Origin: Phyto melanocephala
Lineage: Eukaryota; Arthropoda; Insecta; Diptera; Rhinophoridae
Length of the DNA stretch: 64,000 nt
Direction of reading: 5' to 3'
NCBI GenBank assembly: GCA_941918925.1
Contig: OW799233.1
Coordinates: 137,586,533 to 137,650,532, forward strand
Below the pieces are notes generated by a model, which had not been told where the DNA came from, did not search any database, and saw only the letters and a program-made list of their open reading frames with translations. The position numbers and the translations under genes were made by a program. Below, in pieces: positions 10,583 through 22,715 of the stretch (the stretch's first letter is position 1; every line of letters begins with the position of its first letter).

Positions 10583-11463
10583 CAGTCAAAGCTCTGTTTG
10601 ACGAATAATATATTGTCAGGCCCTTTCGTTATATCAAAAAGATTTATTTTACAGTACAAAATTTTCTGCTTCAGATGACACAATTTTGGCTAGAAGACTA
10701 TTCCTATATTGTAATTTTACTCAACGAATAGCATTTTGATCCATTGGTTGGATAAGAGGTGTCATATTTGGAATTAGTCTAATGCAGTATTTTTTTTTTA
10801 TCTAGCTAACTAACCATCACTTGCGTTGAAACCTTCATTACAAAATTTGTTTTGAATTTCAATGTCTTTTGTTTTCAGTGTTATTCCAATAGCACCCGTA
10901 AAACTTCTTCCTTTGATTCAGAAACCAATCGAACAGCTTTTGCTCCATCTTTGGGTACTCACCTTCTTTAAGTGATTGAAGGTTCTTCGATTCATATTTG
11001 GTAGCTTCTGGATTTAACACAATTTTATCTTTTATTTTCTTTAATGTGCATATTGAAGATTTTGAAATCCCATATTGCAGTAAAATTGCACTTAGGCCTT
11101 TTTGCAGTCATCCAAAATTTTTATTTTTTTTATAAATTCTTTTTCTGTTTCCCATTCTTATTTCACGCTTAAACTCTTAACAACCTGATAAAAAAAGCAC
11201 GAAAATGCTTTTGGCATCAGCGCATACGCAAATATCAATTAAGTATTCATTGAAAAACAAACGGTATTTTAACGTTTTAGGTTCTCTTTTTTATTGTTTT
11301 TGAATTACATATAAATATTTACACACATTTTTTATTTTTTCAATTCGTTCGTTATATCGGGTATAATTCTTTTTATTTGTTCTTAATATAAGGTTAAAAA
11401 TTTGACCGTACGTTATATCGAGATTTCGTGAATTCGAGTATTCACTATACCGGGCTTTGACTG
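10583..11463 (-). mobile_element. Pogo/Tigger-like element
   Basis: Ends read CAGTCAAAGCTCTG (left) and, from the right, CAGTCAAAGCCCGG, each beside TA (10,581-10,582 and 11,464-11,465). CAGTCAAAxC with a TA duplication is the usual start of pogo/Tigger elements, and the GTTATATCGAGATT word near the right end is also typical of them. The inside keeps only the DNA-binding part of a transposase on the minus strand, so the copy is internally deleted and non-autonomous. Confidence 0.7.
10859..11155 (-). pseudogene. Pogo/Tigger transposase N-terminal relic
   Basis: On the minus strand an ATG at 11,155 starts a frame that, after one interruption, reads LSAILLQYGISKSSICTLKK, and then a segment with YPKMEQKLFDWFLNQRKKF before TGA at 10,861-10,859. 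The first part matches the psq-type helix-turn-helix and the second the start of the CENP-B type domain (the PxMExxLxxWFxxQR pattern). These domains bind the terminal repeats. The DDE catalytic domain is absent. Confidence 0.6.
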
Positions 11464-11465
11464 TA

Positions 11466-12103
11466 ATTGCTTTTGAAAATTTTAAGTGAACTCAAAACAG
11501 AATAAAATATAAATACTAGTTAAAAACAAAAAGTTCGGCAATAAAAATTATAATTATGTTGTTGGTTTATTTATTGTTATTTTAATTATTTTTGCAAAAC
11601 AAAAAATTGTATTTAGTACACATGTATACACCCACGTTGATACAATCACATTTAATTTATTTATATTTGTGTGTATGTATTTGAATGTGCTTGTAAATTG
11701 TGTGTTTATTTAGCATATAAATTTATTTGGATTTTGTACTTTTCATGTATCAAAATACTTCCTACTTAAGGAAATCTTTGTATACATACGTATTTGTGCC
11801 TTAAATTTATCCTTAAGGTGGGTGTGTATTTATGAGAGTATTCACCTATTATGTACCCAGTAAATAATTTATTATTTCTAGCTTCTAGCAATATTTAGCA
11901 TAAAAAACTGCTTAAAATTTAGCAAAGGCGTGGGTACTGCTCTTTGCATGAAGTACAAATACACAAGGAATTTCGAATTAAATTCATGTAATATTTTAGC
12001 TAAATTTCTTGATTTTGGGCTTTCAAAAATTGCTAATAGATCTTAAGTAACTTGAAAGATAACATTTATATTGATACGATGGTAGTAGATACCATATCTG
12101 GTT
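11466..12103. other. No gene seen
   Basis: AT-rich. Short TGTGTATGT words only. Confidence 0.5.
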
Positions 12104-12263
12104 CCAGGCGCGGATTCGGCTTAAGTATTTTAGGGGGTAGCGGTTAAATTTTGTTTCCAAATATATTATTTGTTTGTTTAATGGCTGCCTAAACTATTAT
12201 TTATCAAAATAAAAAATTTTTTTTTTAAATATTATTTTTTTCTCCCCCCTGGATCCGCGCTGG
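12104..12263. mobile_element. Small MITE-like element, CCAG ends
   Basis: Left end CCAGGCGCGGATTCGG; right end, read inverted, CCAGCGCGGATCCAGG. A GGGGGTAGCGG word follows the left end and a C run precedes the right one. Related words occur at 6,346 and 30,535-30,660 (GGCTGCCAAAACTATTA in common). No clear target duplication. Confidence 0.35.
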
Positions 12264-14429
12264 CATTATTAAAGCAGTTCCTGACTCCATATGTCATAGA
12301 AACTTATAACGAATCCGAACAAAATCTGCATAAATTTTTAATTCTTACACTAACTGTATAAGTATAAATATCGTTTTGTTTACTGGGAACAGGTATACTT
12401 TCAACTGTGTGCGAGTGTTATAAAATTTACACTAGACCTCTTATATATACATACATACTTATGTTAAATTCAAGATTGTGGCAGGCAGTTTAGAAGAACA
12501 TAATACCACAAGTTGTTGCTATTCATGTGATAATAAGGACATTTTATAAAGTCTCTAACGGATGTTTAAGAGTATGTGACTGTCAACCAAAACCGTTTCA
12601 AGTTGATGTACTGAGGATTATGGGACATACAATTTAATCAACATAAGGATCTGCTTCCCGTTGTAGCTTAAAAAACGATTAAAGGTTTTCAAAAGTACGT
12701 ATAGAAGCAAAGAAATAAAAATCTTGTTGAGCCTGTTGCCTTTTAAAACACAAACACTTAAGCAAACATTTAAAAATTGAAATTTAGTCTTAATGGCCAG
12801 TTTTTGAGACAATAAAAACTCTAAGAATATTCAAACAATCGTCTATGTTAGATACAAAAATTCCTTGGACACTTTATAAAGTTGATTAAGTTTTACAAAA
12901 GAGTTTCCTGTTAATAATTAAATGAAAACTGTTTTATTTCAAAAATTTTGCAAATACTTGTGCAGTTTTAAAATGTTATTGAAATCACAAGGTGTCCAAA
13001 GTGTCGTGTTGTTATTATAAATAAATTGTATAATTAAATACATTAATGATGTCTGGGATAGAACTGACATTTTAGAAAGTTACATAATTTTTCTTAAATT
13101 TCTAAAATTTCAAGCAAAGCTTGTGAACTAATTTATAAAAAAGATTTGGAAATGACAAATTTTCTAAAAGTTCAAACATTATTTTATTTAAATTAAATAT
13201 TTTGAAATATTTTTATTAAAAGACCTTGAGCTAAAATAATTTTAGTTAATATTTAAATTAAAAAAGTTTAAGTTTAAAACTTAAAAAATTATTATTAAAT
13301 ATTTTTAATATATTTTATTTTTTTTTCTAAATTTTAGCAACTTTAATGCTTCCAGTGTAAATGGTAGTTTGGTGTATTAACTTAAAACTGTAAGGTAGGA
13401 TATGGTCTTTATTAAACTACTGTAGTTAGTATCAAATGCGATTTTGTTAAAAAAATATATTTTATTACCGAAATATGCCAAGAAACCAAATCAATGACAA
13501 ATGTTTTATATTTAGAAGGTTGACAACCTTGTATTTAAAAATAAAAACGAAAACACACACTTATAAATTTATGAAAACAAACTTCATTTACGTGGGTGTT
13601 TATTTCAATTTAATGATTATAATAACAATAAAAACAACAAAATAACTTTCCAGAACAACAACATTGTTGATGACGACAACGTCTAAAATGACGGTCTTAA
13701 CTTTTTTTATCGTTTAACCTTTTGCTGTCTCGCTATATAAATTGTTGTGGTTGGTTTGGTATGTTTACGTGTGTATTATTGATGTAAATGTTTGTATGCA
13801 TGCACACTAAAATTGTTGTTGCCAAGAGGGTGTTTGTTGTTTCCCAAATACAACTTGCATTTTTTGTATTAAAAAAACAAAAATCAATTTTGTTTTATTG
13901 ACACATTCAATAAACATGAACTCTTTGTGTTTTTACTGTTATTATTTGTGTAATGAAGTGACTAATGGACTGACAGTTAAGCATATTTTTATGTAATTTT
14001 ATAGCTTGTTTTTTACAGTGTTTTTTTTTTGCTTTTTTAAAATTATATTTTCATTAGTATGAATATGAATTTGTATGTGTGTCAAACAGTTGATAAATAA
14101 AGAAAGACGTACCTGTTAAATATTTATTGTTTATAAAACAATTTCAGTCATAATAAATTTATTGCATGTGCTCTTATATGACACTTAACAAATTTTAAAT
14201 CATAACTAATATAAAAGTCAGTAATTGATTTGTTAGTTGTTGCTTTATTTTACATAAAACGATTTGGTTGTGCGGTATGTTTTGATGAATCTATTATTTC
14301 AAACAGGATTTCTTTTTACGAAATAATTAGTAATTAAGGATTTTTTGTATAAAATGTTTCAAAACTATTTTTACAGTTATTGCAAGGCAATAAATCTTTA
14401 TGCTTAATAATAGATTTATTAAGGCTTAA
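12264..14429. other. No gene seen
   Basis: AT-rich throughout. The part at about 13,640-13,770 is less biased and has GACGACAACGTC-like palindromic words, but no exon or element could be defined. Confidence 0.5.
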
Positions 14430-14560
14430 AGTTGTCTAAATCGGTTTTCCAATAATTCAAAAAAACAGGGTTTTCTGTTTTTTAACCGATTCTCTACATT
14501 GTCAGTTTTCGAATTATCCGAAAAACCGGTTTTTATGTAAAAAATTATATCGAATAATTT
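14430..14560. repeat. Fragment related to the AACCGG element
   Basis: Carries AAATCGGTTTTCC, TTTTTTAACCGATTC and GAAAAACCGGTTTTT words in the same kind of A/T frame as the element at 21.4-22.5 kb. No ends are visible. Confidence 0.35.
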
Positions 14561-14698
14561 GGTTCGCTTATATACATAATGTCCTTGTCCATTTAAACAA
14601 CTTTTGTATTAAAATTTTTTAAATTCTCTATAGAAATCACTTTCATCTCTAACACACTCCAGAAATATGCAACTTTCCTACCAGAGTGTATTTTGTTT

Positions 14699-15512
14699 TA
14701 TACCCCATAAAGTATATACATATATTCTAAAAACTGATGAATAGGGAAGTCGATTGATTAGTATGCATCTGTCTGTCTGTCTATTGTTTAAAATCAACTT
14801 GTAGAAGCCCCTACATGTTTCACAGACCTGTATGTTATATTAATCTTTTAAAAAAAATATTCGGGAATTATTCGGTATTAAAATTCTGCATAATCGCCTC
14901 ATAACTTTCTGAGCTATGAGCATATAAACAGGACTGCCTCTATTTTTGCCAATATTTTTTCAACTAAAATTAACATTTTCAGCCCTTAGATAAGTATTGA
15001 CACGTTTGTTACTGTTTGTAAATATTGTTTTTCCGAAAATGTACAAATAAAAATTGATTTTTGGAGCTTCTGACCAACAACGAGAGTCAATATGGTTTTT
15101 AAATAAATGGTCTTGCCTAGCAGAATATAATTCACCGATTTAAAAAAAGTTAATATCAATGATGGCTGCCACTACTAAATGGCTTAAATTAATTAATATA
15201 TGGGTTAAATCTAGTATTTAAAAATATACCCCCTTCAAGCCCCACAATATTGGGCTTGTTTGACCAATAGAATGCAGTAAACTTTGAAAAAGTATTAAGT
15301 CCAAATTGGCGTCCCAAACAAAACGGCTGATAATTTTATTAGCCCCATCAATATGAATATCATATGAAAGAGCTTGACAAGTAACAATGTATTAAAGATG
15401 GCGTTAGCGATAACAAAGCAAAATTGTGTATGATGATGTCATTTTACCTATGTACAAGATAGTGAAGGGTATATTCAGATCCGGCATGGCAGAATATACT
15501 GCTAAAGTAACA
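14699..15512 (-). repeat. Family-T repeat, long diverged copy
   Basis: Begins TATACCCCATAAAGTATATA and ends AGTGAAGGGTATATTCAG followed by a decayed CCGGCATGGCAGAATATA hairpin, that is, the complement of the 5' end of the copy at 8.0 kb. The middle has ATATGGCG/GATGGCG blocks shared with 36.9-37.2 kb. Heavily mutated. Confidence 0.6.
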
Positions 15513-15827
15513 AAAAGTTTCTTTTTCAATTAATTTCAATTTCAGAGACTGCCTTTTTTAAATTACTCACAATTTTCTTTTTTATTTTATATTAATAAAA
15601 ACATATCATAAAAAACCGGTGGAATATTTGATTACTTTACAGAGAGCTTGTTTATTTCGAGCATCACGACGTATAAGTGTTTCTGAATTTTAATTACATA
15701 AAATAATAGATCATACGTCCCGATGTACAAAAAGAAGCAAGGATGTAATAATAATGTAAACAATTCTGTGCCACTCTCTATTATATAATTAAATTGACAG
15801 CACGACGACTTCACACGACAGTGTAAA
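15513..15827. other. No gene seen
   Basis: AT-rich spacer between two family-T copies. Confidence 0.5.
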
Positions 15828-16432
15828 ATGGTATACATGTATAGGTTTGTCATTCCGTGTGAAATTTCTACAATATAAATTTCCGACCTCATAAGGTATA
15901 TATTTTCTGAAAGCTTATGAATAAGGGAGTCGGTTATGCATTATCCGTCTGTCCGTGTGTATGTTGTGTCGTATCAAAATATCAGAAATATTTGGCAACA
16001 AATTGATATTGAAAATCAACATAATCGCTTGATGTCTTTCTGAGATATGGACAAATAAACACGACCGTGCTGAACCCTAGGATAATTTATAGGCAGTCTT
16101 GTGGCAATTTAAAACTATGATATGCCTCTAGAAATATTCGTGAACATTTTTGGGCAAATCGGTCACTAACCGGCAAAGTTATAGGCAAAAATTGCATGAA
16201 AACATATATTTTTTAAATATATTAAATTTTTTAAGCTCCTAAATAATTTTTGGAAACTTTAAAGACACCAAATTATAAGATGTAGACTCTTATTTTTGTA
16301 AAAACCTAACAAATCTATTTAAAACTAACCGAAATATAAACACCAAAATACAACTGCTTCGGTGTTTTACCTAAAATTTGCAAACGCTTATCTATTTTCT
16401 TCAGTTTCTTCACCACCCACTTACTTGTTAAA
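15828..16432 (-). repeat. Family-T repeat, partial copy
   Basis: Starts with TATAGGTTTGTCATTCCG and TGAAATTTCTACAATA (the 3' end of the family in reverse), has GAAAGCTTATGAATAAGGGA and CTGTCCGTGTGTATGTTG, and stops near CACCCACTTACTTGTT, a decayed 5' end. Confidence 0.6.
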
Positions 16433-17251
16433 AATTATTTGGTTTAAGAGGTTTTTTTCGCTTACTTTTGCTGAATTCTTTTGATACACTTTTATGCAAA
16501 TTATACTTTAAAATTTTATTTTTTTCTTACTTTTAATCTAAAATCTATTTTAAAAGAAAAGTTTATTTTAAATGATATTTTCCATAACATTTCAAAAGCA
16601 AGAAATCAAATTCTTGTTTATTTTAATAAAAAAACTTTTTAAACTTATTTTCCTTTATTCGTGTACAATAATTTTTATTTTGTTTAAACGTTTTTCCTTC
16701 ATTCCAATTCATGTACATTTGCTGTTTTTCTTATACATTTTTCTCTTGACTTGGTAACTAAATTTAGAAGATTTTTATCGCAACACAATACAGGCAACAG
16801 CACAACAATATGCAATCACACTGCTAGATATGTATGAATACATTTATCATTAGAGTAGTAGCATCAGCAACAGCAAAAATTAAGACAATAGTCTTTTGAG
16901 GTACTTTTGTGAGCGCAAATCTACTTGCTCGTACTTAATTGTAGCCTTGTGTTAAAATATTTTGAAAATCGTCGTAAATTCTATGTTTATATCAAAATTT
17001 CTTTATCTTCTGCAGGATGTCTCAGTAGGAATGCAATTTTTAAATTTAATTGTAATTTTTTGTGCAAGTGGCAACGCTGAAATTGGGCATCTGACACATA
17101 TCTTTATTCCGATTATTAAAAATTAAACGTTTTGCGAAAGAAAAATACGTTATTACAAAAATTTGGAAATCTATGCTGAGACCTCTTGCAAACTTTGAAG
17201 AATTTTTAGTCGAGAAAGTGCAGCAACATACCAACCATTCAAAGTGTAGAA
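16433..17251. other. No gene seen
   Basis: AT-rich. CAGCAACAGC-type words around 16,790-16,880. Open frames look accidental. Confidence 0.5.
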
Positions 17252-17828
17252 ATGCGCTTTATCGGAGAAGATGATGATGGCTTCATGAATACACACAATA
17301 GTCGAATTTCAGGCTCAGAAAATCGTGATGCTATTCATGAGAAACATATTCACCAACAATGAGCAACTTTTTGGTGCGAATTTTGGTTAGGTGGCATGAA
17401 TTGGATTTATTTTTGGAAGATGAGCTTGAAATTGGCATTCGCTACAGTAACATGATAACGGAGTTATTGCGGCATTAACTGGGTGGCATGGACCTGGACG
17501 ACATTTGGTTTTAACAATACGGCGTCACCTACTACACCGTGCGTGAAACAATTGATTTAATGCAGCAATGATTTGCAAAAAAAAAATTTTTCAAGAAATT
17601 CTGATTTCAACTGGCCCCAAGATCATGCGTTTTAACGTCGCGCGATTTAGTTCTTTTGGGTTTTGTAAACTTTCGACTTAAACAGAATAAATTCTTGAGC
17701 TTACATCCGAGATCTAAAGCATTATCAGTGAGATACAGCCACATTTCTGTGCAAAAGTCATGGACAATTTTATGAAAAAAGTAATGGCCTGCAATAGAGT
17801 CGTGAGGGTCATTTTATTCTATACCTAA
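17252..17828 (+). pseudogene. Mariner-type transposase relic
   Basis: The frame starting near 17,252 keeps NSRISGSENRDAIHEKHIHQ, matching the NCRIWGSENPxxIHEKPLHP block after the first catalytic Asp of insect mariner-type transposases. Further on, LGGMDLDDIWF and TVRETIDLMQQ match the block around the second Asp, but the QQDG motif reads QYG, so that Asp is lost. Parts resembling the third-Asp block and the C-terminus (ending near TAA at 17,826) follow in shifted frames. Several stops and frameshifts. Terminal repeats not found. Confidence 0.65.
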
Positions 17829-20006
17829 TCGAAACATATATATATTCTTTAAAACCCAATTAAAAAAATCACAACAAGCTCAAAAAATACATGTTTTTAT
17901 TTTAAAATGAAAAAGTGCATTCTTACTTATTTCTTGTCTACAAAAAATCTATCCCTCTTCATATGCATTTTTAATTGTCCCTTCAATTTTAATAAAAAAG
18001 TTTGCGATTTGTATTATTTATTCTTCTTGAAAATTTAGTCAAAAGTTAAGCAAAAATGTTTTAAACTTCCGTGTTCTAAACGATTCCATAGATTTGAATT
18101 CTACTTCAAATATCTTTAATGTCCCCTATTTTTAATTGTCTCTGTTGTCCCATTTGTGCCAAACATTTCATCACTAGTGCATACAGACACATAAAACCTT
18201 ATAATACGAGAAAGAACATTATAATAGTTGTAATACAAAAACAATACCAAGCAAAAGCACTTTATCAGGGACAAAGTTTTCTTTATTCTTCTTTTAATGT
18301 TTTTTTTTTCATTTCTGTTACGATTATAACATTTAGTTTTATGGTGTTTTTTTCATTATTGTCGTCTTCGTTTTAAAGCAACAAACTTTTGTCCTTGCCG
18401 TGTTCGTTTTAAAGCAACAGACTTAAAATGTTGTTGCAACTATTTCTATTGTTAATATTATTTTTAAAGAAAAATAAAACAACGACAATAAAAATAAAAG
18501 TTAAGATGAGAAAGAAGGAATGTTCGTGCGTGCGATAATAACAATGACATTGGTTACACTTAATGTTGGTATTTAAATTTAGTTTAAGTTTAGTCTCGAT
18601 ATTTAGCAACTTAATTCTTTAATAAACAAATATACTGCCTACAACTAGATTCTTGGAAAGGATATTTCAAGGACGTTTTTTTTCTTTAAACTATAACCTT
18701 TTTATTGTTAGAAATATATCCATTTATTTCATATTTAAAACATTTTATTAACTTTCAAATTTTTCATAAATCCTCTATTTGTGAAAAACTTTCAATGAGT
18801 TTTCATACTAAAATAATTTGTTCACTTGATTTTAATTTACTTATCTACTCCATTTTTTGTTCTACTTTTAGAAAAATTTTCTATTTTCCAATAAATTCTT
18901 TATTGGTTGATTTGAGAAAATTTTGAACCAATTTTTGTTATGTTAAGTTTTAAATTAGTAGAAAGCTTTCTTTAAAAGTTTGATTTAACTTTTTTTATAT
19001 ACATAAATATATGGTTAAAGTTAAATAGACTTAATATTTATAACAAAATAAAATTAGATGAAAAAATTTATTACTATTTTGGTATTAGTCGTATTGTCAT
19101 ATTGTTATTTTACTTTCGGAACTAAATTATCAAAAAGTTTCTATCACCAAACTGAATATTCTAACCTTCGGAAAATTTAAACTTCTTAATAAGTTCACTA
19201 TCTAAAAAAATGTTTTCAAAACAAGTCTATATTTTTTTTAATATTAAACATTTTGTTAGTAATGTTTTTATTTAAACAACCTTTTTAAACAGTACAGGCA
19301 AGGTATCACAAACACTCACACTAACGAAAATCCTATGTAACGACTGAGAAAATTTTGTCCTTAGCTATTTTACAAAGCGACCTGTAAACATGATCGAACA
19401 ATAAACATTAACTAACTATAGACTTCAATATTCAATCTACATCGATGGCAAATAAAATTTAAAAACTATAAGAAAAGGGACTAAAAACAGACGTTAACTA
19501 TTGCAAGCTAAAGATCTCTTGATAGAAAAAAAGAAATATAGTGTGGCAATAAGCAAAAACTGCTTTTATTTGTTTTTATAGTTTTGCAGAAAGCACTTTT
19601 AAAGTTGATTTTTATAATGAGATTTTTGTTAAAATTAAGACAGTTATATAAATTCTGCGCGGTAGGAATTAAAGATCATACTGGTTTTTGAATATTTAGG
19701 TTATGTTCGAAAAATTTTTTATTATAATTTTTTAAATGTTAAATATCATTGTAAAAAATTATGCAAAATTTGATTTGTAAATGTTGCTGTAAAAGTGACT
19801 ACTTTGTTTTGGTTTCTTTTTTTACAAATGACACTCACTGCAACAACAATTTGTATTAACAATGTAGATTCAATTTGTTTTTTTTTTGTGTTATTAAACA
19901 CATATGTTTACTAGCAACTATAAACGTTTTTGACTCCTAAAATACTAAACCAATTTTAATACGATAAAGATTGTTCACATCTGCAGCAAAAATTCCTTTA
20001 AAATGG
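17829..20006. other. No gene seen
   Basis: AT-rich. Hydrophobic open frames around 18,119-18,376 and 18,705-18,926 are T-rich and look accidental. No element ends recognised. Confidence 0.5.
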
Positions 20007-20008
20007 TA

Positions 20009-20928
20009 AAGGGTGTTTTTTTAAGCCCGATAGAACTTGAAACTGTAAAAAATAACACAAAAACTTAAATTGTAATCAAAATTTTTTTTTTATTCGAAAG
20101 ATCAATACGTGACATTAACATTTGAAAATGATTTCGGGCATATGGGCACCGCGGCTGTTCTTGACGAAGCGCATTCTGGACGTCCAATTTTGGCCCACTT
20201 TTTCGAGCACTGCTGGCCGTATGTCACGAATAACACGAACAATGCTGGCCTCCAAGGCGTCAATTGTTGCTGGTTTATCAGCATAAACCAGTGACTTCAC
20301 GTAGCCCCACAGGAAATAATCGATAGGTGTCAAATCGCACGACCTTGGAGGCCAATTGACAGGTCCATTTCTCGAAATCAACTTATCGCCAAATTTTGAT
20401 TTCAATAAGTCGATGGTTGCGTTCGCCGTATGGCACGTAGCGCCATCCTGTTGAAACCACATCTCCTCCGGATCAATGTCATCCATATTTTCAAACAAAA
20501 AATCATTGATCATGGTGCGGTAACGATCTCCATTGACCGTAACGCGAGCTCCGGCCTCATTTTTGAAGAAATAAGGTTCGATGATGCCACCAGCGTGAAA
20601 ACCGCACCAAACGGTGCATTTTTCTGGATGTAATGAAGTCTGCAGGGTCTTTTGTGGATTGGTCTCGCTCCATATGCGGCAATTTTGCTTATTAACAAAC
20701 CCGTTAAGCCAAAAATGCGCCTCATCGCTGAACAAAATTTTGCGATAAAATTGGACGTCCAGAATGCGCTTCGTCAAGAACAGCCGCGGTGCCCATATGC
20801 CCGAAATCATTTTCAAATGTTAATGTCACATATTGATCTTTCGAATAAAAAAAAATTTTGATTACAATTTAATTTTTTGTGTTATTTTTTACAATTTCAA
20901 GTTCTATCGGGCTTAAAAAAACACCCTT
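20009..20928 (-). mobile_element. Mariner-like element with 183-bp TIRs made of coding DNA
   Basis: Flanked by TA (20,007-20,008; 20,929-20,930). The ends begin AAGGGTGTTTTTTTAAGCCC. The inverted repeats run for 183 bp on the left (20,009-20,191) and 182 bp on the right (20,747-20,928) with only a few differences. They include not just the usual ends but the last 25 or so codons of the transposase. The 5' half of the gene, with promoter and DNA-binding domain, is gone and an inverted copy of the 3' end stands in its place. The element cannot make a full transposase but could be moved by one. Confidence 0.85.
20115..20816 (-). pseudogene. Mariner-type transposase, catalytic domain only
   Basis: An uninterrupted 233-residue frame holds the whole DDE catalytic core: FSDEAHF (Asp31), MWFQQDGATCHT (Asp124) and PPRSCDLTPIDYFLWG (Asp161), with 36 residues between the last two Asp. 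NKQNCRIW and VNGDRYR blocks lie in between. This places it in the Tc1/mariner/IS630 superfamily. Family members are usually about 340-350 residues; the paired helix-turn-helix region is absent. Residues 1 to about 23 are not transposase sequence: they are read from the opposite strand of an inverted copy of the DNA that encodes the C-terminus. A lack of stops suggests a recent rearrangement. A working protein is unlikely. Confidence 0.8.
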
Positions 20929-20930
20929 TA

Positions 20931-21416
20931 TATTTTTATTTTATTTTTTCTTTGTGTAATGTGAGCGTAAATTGCCTAACAAAAAATCGAATTGCCTATT
21001 AATATATATTTTTAAATCCGCTCTTGACCACTTATTTTCCGCTTACGCAATACGTAAAGTTAACAATCAGAAATTTAAGTTGTTACTTTTGTGGAATAAT
21101 AATGAAATAAATAAAGTACAAGCAGCGACAAAAGATTAGCGTATAAAATATAAAGTCAAGCTAATTGTTTTAATACTGAGACTGGCGCCAAACACGCACT
21201 TAAGCGTGCCAAAAATTAGTTTTTACATAAAAAAACAATAAAAATTACTAAACGCCAAATATAACGACAAGCAACAAGTCACTACCAAAGAGAACTATTT
21301 TTAATTTCAAGATGTTAGTACGCTTTTGGTCAACGTTACTAGTTATATAATCTAAGATATTTTAGGAATTTGTGCAAAAAATACATGCACACATACATAT
21401 GTATAAATGTATGTAT
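20931..21416. other. No gene seen
   Basis: AT-rich, then an (ATGT)-like stretch at 21,390-21,416 into which the next element is inserted. Confidence 0.5.
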
Positions 21417-21418
21417 TA

Positions 21419-22493
21419 GGGTGATCGATTATTAGACTTTTTTAACAAGCCGGTTTTCAAATAGTTTGAAATTTAGAATTAAAAAAAAAAACCGGTTGCT
21501 ATTTTGAAAAATGAGAAAAAACCGGTTAACCGGTTCGAATATATAAAATATAATATTTAAAGAAAATATTAAAAAAATATTGTAAAAAAAGATTATAATA
21601 AAAATTATATCTAAATATGAAATTTTTACAGTTTATATACGTTTGGCTGCACAATTACGCAATAACTGACATGAATGCATTTGACTTATTTGGTTTTAAT
21701 TAGTTGAATTTAAGGATAAAAGGTACTGTTTACAAGTAAAATAAATAAATACAATAAATTAATACACATATAAAAAGGACTTTTTAAAAGGCTGTTATAA
21801 ATTTTTGGTTCTTCTTTTGTACATTTTTTAAATGTTAAATAGATTATTTAAATTACTATGCACTAACGTATTTTGTTTAAAATGATTTCTGTAATTTGAA
21901 ATACATTTTAAAGGCTAGAGAAAAAATCTTCAAAATTTAATTTTAAAAATTCTTTCTTATACCCCTGACAGAAATACAAATATAGGCATAAGCTAGTTTG
22001 TTCGATGGTTTAATTGAAATTTAAGTTGACAGACACTCAATGCCATTAATTAAAATTAGGATCTAGAAGGAGAGCTTATTGGGTTTTCTTTATTGTAACT
22101 AGACTTTTTACCTAAAAGTGACAGATCAGCTAAGTTTATGCTTCAATTACCTTTAACTTTTAACGTTAGGTTTATATCCTATAAAAAAAAGTAATATTTA
22201 AGCTCAATTATATTTCTTATTTTACATTTGTTTTTTAAACAACAAATAAATTTCTTACAATATTATGGAAGAATATTTAAAAGTTTTTATTTAATTTTCG
22301 CATACTAAATATACTTTGGTACGATTGGTTACAGAGATATATGAAAATAAACTAAAAAAATAGAAAACCGGCTTTTATGAATAGCAAAAACCGGTGTATT
22401 CGATATTCGAAAAATCAACATTTAGAAAAAACCGCCAGCTGAAAAAGGAAAAAACCGGGTTTTCCACCGTTTGTAAAACCGAGTCGATCACCC
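21419..22493. mobile_element. 1.07-kb element with clustered AACCGG motifs
   Basis: Ends GGGTGATCGATTATTAG (left) and, inverted from the right, GGGTGATCGACTCGG. TA flanks both sides (21,417-21,418; 22,494-22,495), so it looks like a TA-inserting element. Near the left end are AAGCCGGTTTT, AAACCGGTTGC and AACCGGTTAACCGGTT; near the right end AAAACCGGC, AAACCGGTG and AAAACCGGG. The middle is plain AT-rich DNA without coding frames. The short TIRs and subterminal motif clusters suggest transposase-binding sites. Confidence 0.6.
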
Positions 22494-22583
22494 TAGTATG
22501 TATGTTTGTACATAAATACATAAGAGTATTAGAAAGGGTTATTTTTATTTAACATTTTATGGTTCATTTGAAAAAAAAAACAC

Positions 22584-22715
22584 AAGTAAGAGTGCTATAT
22601 TCGACCCTTCACAATGTGTGGTCATGCAATTACAATTGTCGGAAATGACAATTGTAGAAATTTCACACGGAATGACGAACCTATAAATACCCTTACACTC
22701 ACTGTGAAGGGTATA
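22584..22715 (+). repeat. Family-T repeat, 130-bp deletion derivative
   Basis: Both ends are present (ACAAGTAAGAGTGCTATATT and CACTGTGAAGGGTATAATA), with only CGGAAATGACAATTGTAGAA and TTTCACACGGAATGACGAA between. Nearly the whole interior is deleted, as in a MITE. Confidence 0.75.

Noticed and set aside
18119..18926. Hydrophobic open frames of 73-85 codons
   Set aside because: T-rich DNA gives Phe/Leu/Ile/Ser-rich frames by chance. No splice context, no motif and no protein-like residue balance.
20109..20294. Plus-strand ORFs across the 20-kb element
   Set aside because: Antisense shadows of the transposase frame and of its inverted repeat.
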